NCBI GenBank assembly: GCA_030039515.1
Contig: JASHVT010000024.1
Location: 1-6,777, forward strand
From: Nitrososphaerales archaeon
Lineage (GTDB): Archaea > Thermoproteota > Nitrososphaeria > Nitrososphaerales > Gagatemarchaeaceae
DNA: 6,777 nt
Direction of reading: 5' to 3'
This document shows positions 5,262 to 6,777 of this stretch, piece by piece. The notes beneath the pieces were generated by a model. That model had not been told where the DNA came from. It saw nothing but the letters and a program-made list of their open reading frames with translations, and made no database searches. How positions within the stretch are numbered: the stretch's first letter is position 1; each line of letters begins with the position of its first letter. Both the position numbers and the translations under genes were made by a program.

Positions 5262-5689
5262 GCTAGCACGAACACGTAGTAAGGGTTCCCTTCCTTGCTG
5301 GCCCTCGCCTGGATCCGCAGTTTCATGCCAGGCTTCGCGTCCTCCCGCTGAACGCCTTCGAGCCAAGCGAGCACCTTCACTCCGCCGGGGAACTCTCCGA
5401 TGGCTATGATGTATGGGTCGTTCTCCACGAAGCTGGCCGGGGTCACCTGCACGTAGGTGAACGTCCTGAGCACCGCCTCGGTCCCCAGGCTCGTCCACGT
5501 AAACTCTTGGCTCATGCACCTCGGGCAGTCCGACTGGGGAGGGAACGTCACGGCTCCGCACTTCGAGCACTTTGTCGTCTCGAACCTCCCTTCCTTGAGC
5601 GCGTCCCAGAATTCATGTGTCCTCGAGATGGGTATGTCGAACCTCAGGGTGAGAGAGCGCCTTGAGTGGAGGACGGGCGGGTCTGACAA
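5258..5689 (-). CDS. DUF35 protein: rubredoxin-like zinc ribbon plus OB fold, thiolase partner
   Basis: 143 residues. After an N-terminal helix (HEFWDALKEGRF) comes a four-cysteine zinc ribbon C41-x2-C44-x10-C55-x2-C58, then a beta-rich OB fold (about 65-143: WTSLGTEAVLRTFTYV, DPYIIAIGEFPGGVKVLAWLEG, AKPGMKLRIQA, YYVFVLA). These are the two parts of DUF35/OB_aCoA_assoc proteins. In a methanogen whose acetoacetyl-CoA thiolase/HMG-CoA synthase complex has been solved, the DUF35 subunit holds the two enzymes together and shares the CoA site. It follows the thiolase with only 3 nt between genes, so the two are co-transcribed and likely form a complex. The start is TTG at 5689, with GAGGG about 8 nt upstream inside the thiolase 3' end; no ATG or GTG lies between it and the first conserved helix except an ATG too far in to keep the fold. 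All four cysteines are intact, which argues for a functional scaffold. Confidence 0.93.
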   Translation of the reverse strand: MSDPPVLHSRRSLTLRFDIPISRTHEFWDALKEGRFETTKCSKCGAVTFPPQSDCPRCMSQEFTWTSLGTEAVLRTFTYVQVTPASFVENDPYIIAIGEFPGGVKVLAWLEGVQREDAKPGMKLRIQARASKEGNPYYVFVLA

Positions 5690-5692
5690 ACT

Positions 5693-6777
5693 TCAGTCCC
5701 TCGACAGAACCGTGACGTAGGCGTAGTGGCCAGTGCCTCCTACGTTGTGGACCAGCCCGACGCCGTGCTTGATCGGCGCCTGCCTGTTCCGCGCCTCTCC
5801 TCTCAGCTGCTTGGTGATCTCTACGGCCATGGAGACGCCCGTCGCCCCTATGGGGTGCCCCTTGGCCTTCAGGCCGCCGTCGAGGTTGACCGGTATCTTC
5901 CCTCCGACCTCTGTCTGGCCTTCTCTGACCAGTTTGGCGCCCTCCCCCTTCTTGCAGAAGCCCAGGTCCTCGTAGGCCATCAGTTCGGCGATGGTGAAGC
6001 AATCGTGGCAGTCTGCGACGTCCACCATGTCGGGCGAGATCTTCGCCATCGCATACGCCCGTCTCCCCGCCTCGACCGACGCCGTGAGCCCCACGTAGTC
6101 GTCCCTCCTGCTGAGGTTCGCCGAATCCGAGGAGTATCCCACCCCCTTGATCCATATCGGCGTGTCGCTGAGCTTCTTCGCAGTCTCCTCTGAGGCCAGG
6201 ATCACCGCGGCGGATCCGTCGGTCAAGGGGCAGGCGTCGTAGAGCTTCAGTGGCCACGAGACGACCTGCGAGGAGAGGGCCTTCTCGATGGTGATCTCCT
6301 TCTGAAACTGAGCCAGGGGATTCAGAGAGCCATAATGATGCGCCTTCACCGCCACGCGCGCCATGTCCTCCTCCGTCGTCCCGAACCGGTCCATGTGTGC
6401 GACCGCGTACAGGGCGTAGTACGCCGGGAAGGTCATCCCGTAGTTCTCGAACTCCCAGGTGTATGACCCAGCCCTCCCTATCAGCTCGATCGACGTAGGC
6501 GTGTCCACTTCGGTCATCTTTTCCACCCCTACGGCCATTGCCAGGTCCCCATCTCCGCCCAAGATGCTGTTGTAGGCGGACTTCAGGGCGGCGCTCCCGC
6601 TGGCGCATGCGGCCTCCACCCTCATCGTCCCGACGGAGCTCAGGCCTGCGTACTCGTTCACTATCACCGCCGGAAGCGACTCCTCGTACCATCCTCCTGC
6701 TGATCCGACGATGACGTTCTTGATGTCCTTCTTGTCTATCCCCGCGTCGTCGACCGCCTGCTTGATCGACTCGAATG
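5693..6777 (-). CDS. Thiolase (acetyl-CoA C-acetyltransferase, archaeal/SCP-x-like type), 5' end missing
   Basis: 361 residues are visible; the reading frame stays open through the right edge, so roughly 25-30 N-terminal residues are missing. The GTG at 6667 is internal: upstream codons read DAGIDKKDIKNVIVG and GGWYEESLPAV, typical thiolase sequence. The nucleophile is the Cys of EAACASGSAAL (codon 6605-6607), the catalytic His is in GHPIGATG (codon 5855-5857). The C-terminal block is HNVGGTGHYAYV (5747 down), where classical bacterial thiolases have a CxG motif with the second cysteine; His/Asn at this point is the rule for archaeal and SCP-x-like thiolases. It catalyses acetoacetyl-CoA formation or 3-ketoacyl-CoA cleavage. 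Paired with DUF35, the mevalonate-pathway role with an HMG-CoA synthase is the leading reading; acyl-CoA degradation is the alternative, given the SCP2 gene nearby. Confidence 0.95.
   Translation of the reverse strand, partial: FESIKQAVDDAGIDKKDIKNVIVGSAGGWYEESLPAVIVNEYAGLSSVGTMRVEAACASGSAALKSAYNSILGGDGDLAMAVGVEKMTEVDTPTSIELIGRAGSYTWEFENYGMTFPAYYALYAVAHMDRFGTTEEDMARVAVKAHHYGSLNPLAQFQKEITIEKALSSQVVSWPLKLYDACPLTDGSAAVILASEETAKKLSDTPIWIKGVGYSSDSANLSRRDDYVGLTASVEAGRRAYAMAKISPDMVDVADCHDCFTIAELMAYEDLGFCKKGEGAKLVREGQTEVGGKIPVNLDGGLKAKGHPIGATGVSMAVEITKQLRGEARNRQAPIKHGVGLVHNVGGTGHYAYVTVLSRD

Noticed and set aside
6665..6667. GTG at 6667 as the thiolase start
   Set aside because: Codons upstream to the window edge continue normal thiolase sequence, so this Val is internal and the gene is cut by the edge.
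5613..6692. 359-codon minus-strand frame overlapping the thiolase
   Set aside because: It is the thiolase read in another frame, dominated by Gly and Arg, whereas the thiolase frame has all catalytic motifs.

Overview
The window looks like chromosomal DNA from a GC-rich archaeon. The clearest signs are an archaeal/eukaryotic-type ribosomal protein S15, separate Kae1 and Bud32 genes of the KEOPS complex, a COG1325-type RNA-binding protein, and a thiolase paired with a DUF35 protein, an arrangement typical of archaea. Separate (unfused) kae1 and bud32, an SCP2-domain gene and frequent TTG/GTG starts fit the Thermoproteota/Nitrososphaeria side better than most methanogens. That placement is inference; no 16S rRNA or other lineage marker is present. 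There are no mobile elements, tRNAs, rRNAs or CRISPR arrays, and coding density is very high, with no gene-free stretch above 75 bases.

Left part, minus strand, read from about 4112 down to 14: an unrecognised conserved-looking protein, then kae1 (6 nt later), bud32 (overlapping kae1 by 32 nt), a 63-nt gap with a TATA-like element, rps15, and a DHH/RecJ-like phosphoesterase right after rps15. This joins tRNA t6A modification (Kae1 with Bud32), the small ribosomal subunit, and a nuclease of the archaeal RecJ/GAN type.

Middle part, plus strand, 4164 to 5261: a tightly packed, overlapping run of three genes, the COG1325 RNA-binding protein, a small Pop5-like candidate RNase P protein, and an SCP2-type lipid-binding protein. 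It diverges from the unrecognised gene across a very short A+T-rich element that may serve both directions.

Right part, minus strand, 6777 down to 5258: a thiolase that runs off the right edge, followed after 3 nt by a DUF35 zinc-ribbon/OB-fold protein. In archaea such pairs work with HMG-CoA synthase at the start of the mevalonate route, or in related acyl-CoA chemistry. DUF35 and the SCP2 gene converge and share one CTAG that supplies both stop codons.

I see no obvious undescribed defence or mobile system. The best leads are the unknown gene next to kae1, the unexplained SCP2 gene in an RNA-processing run beside a thiolase, and Shine-Dalgarno sequences that point to non-canonical starts (ACG for the RecJ-like gene, CTG for bud32).
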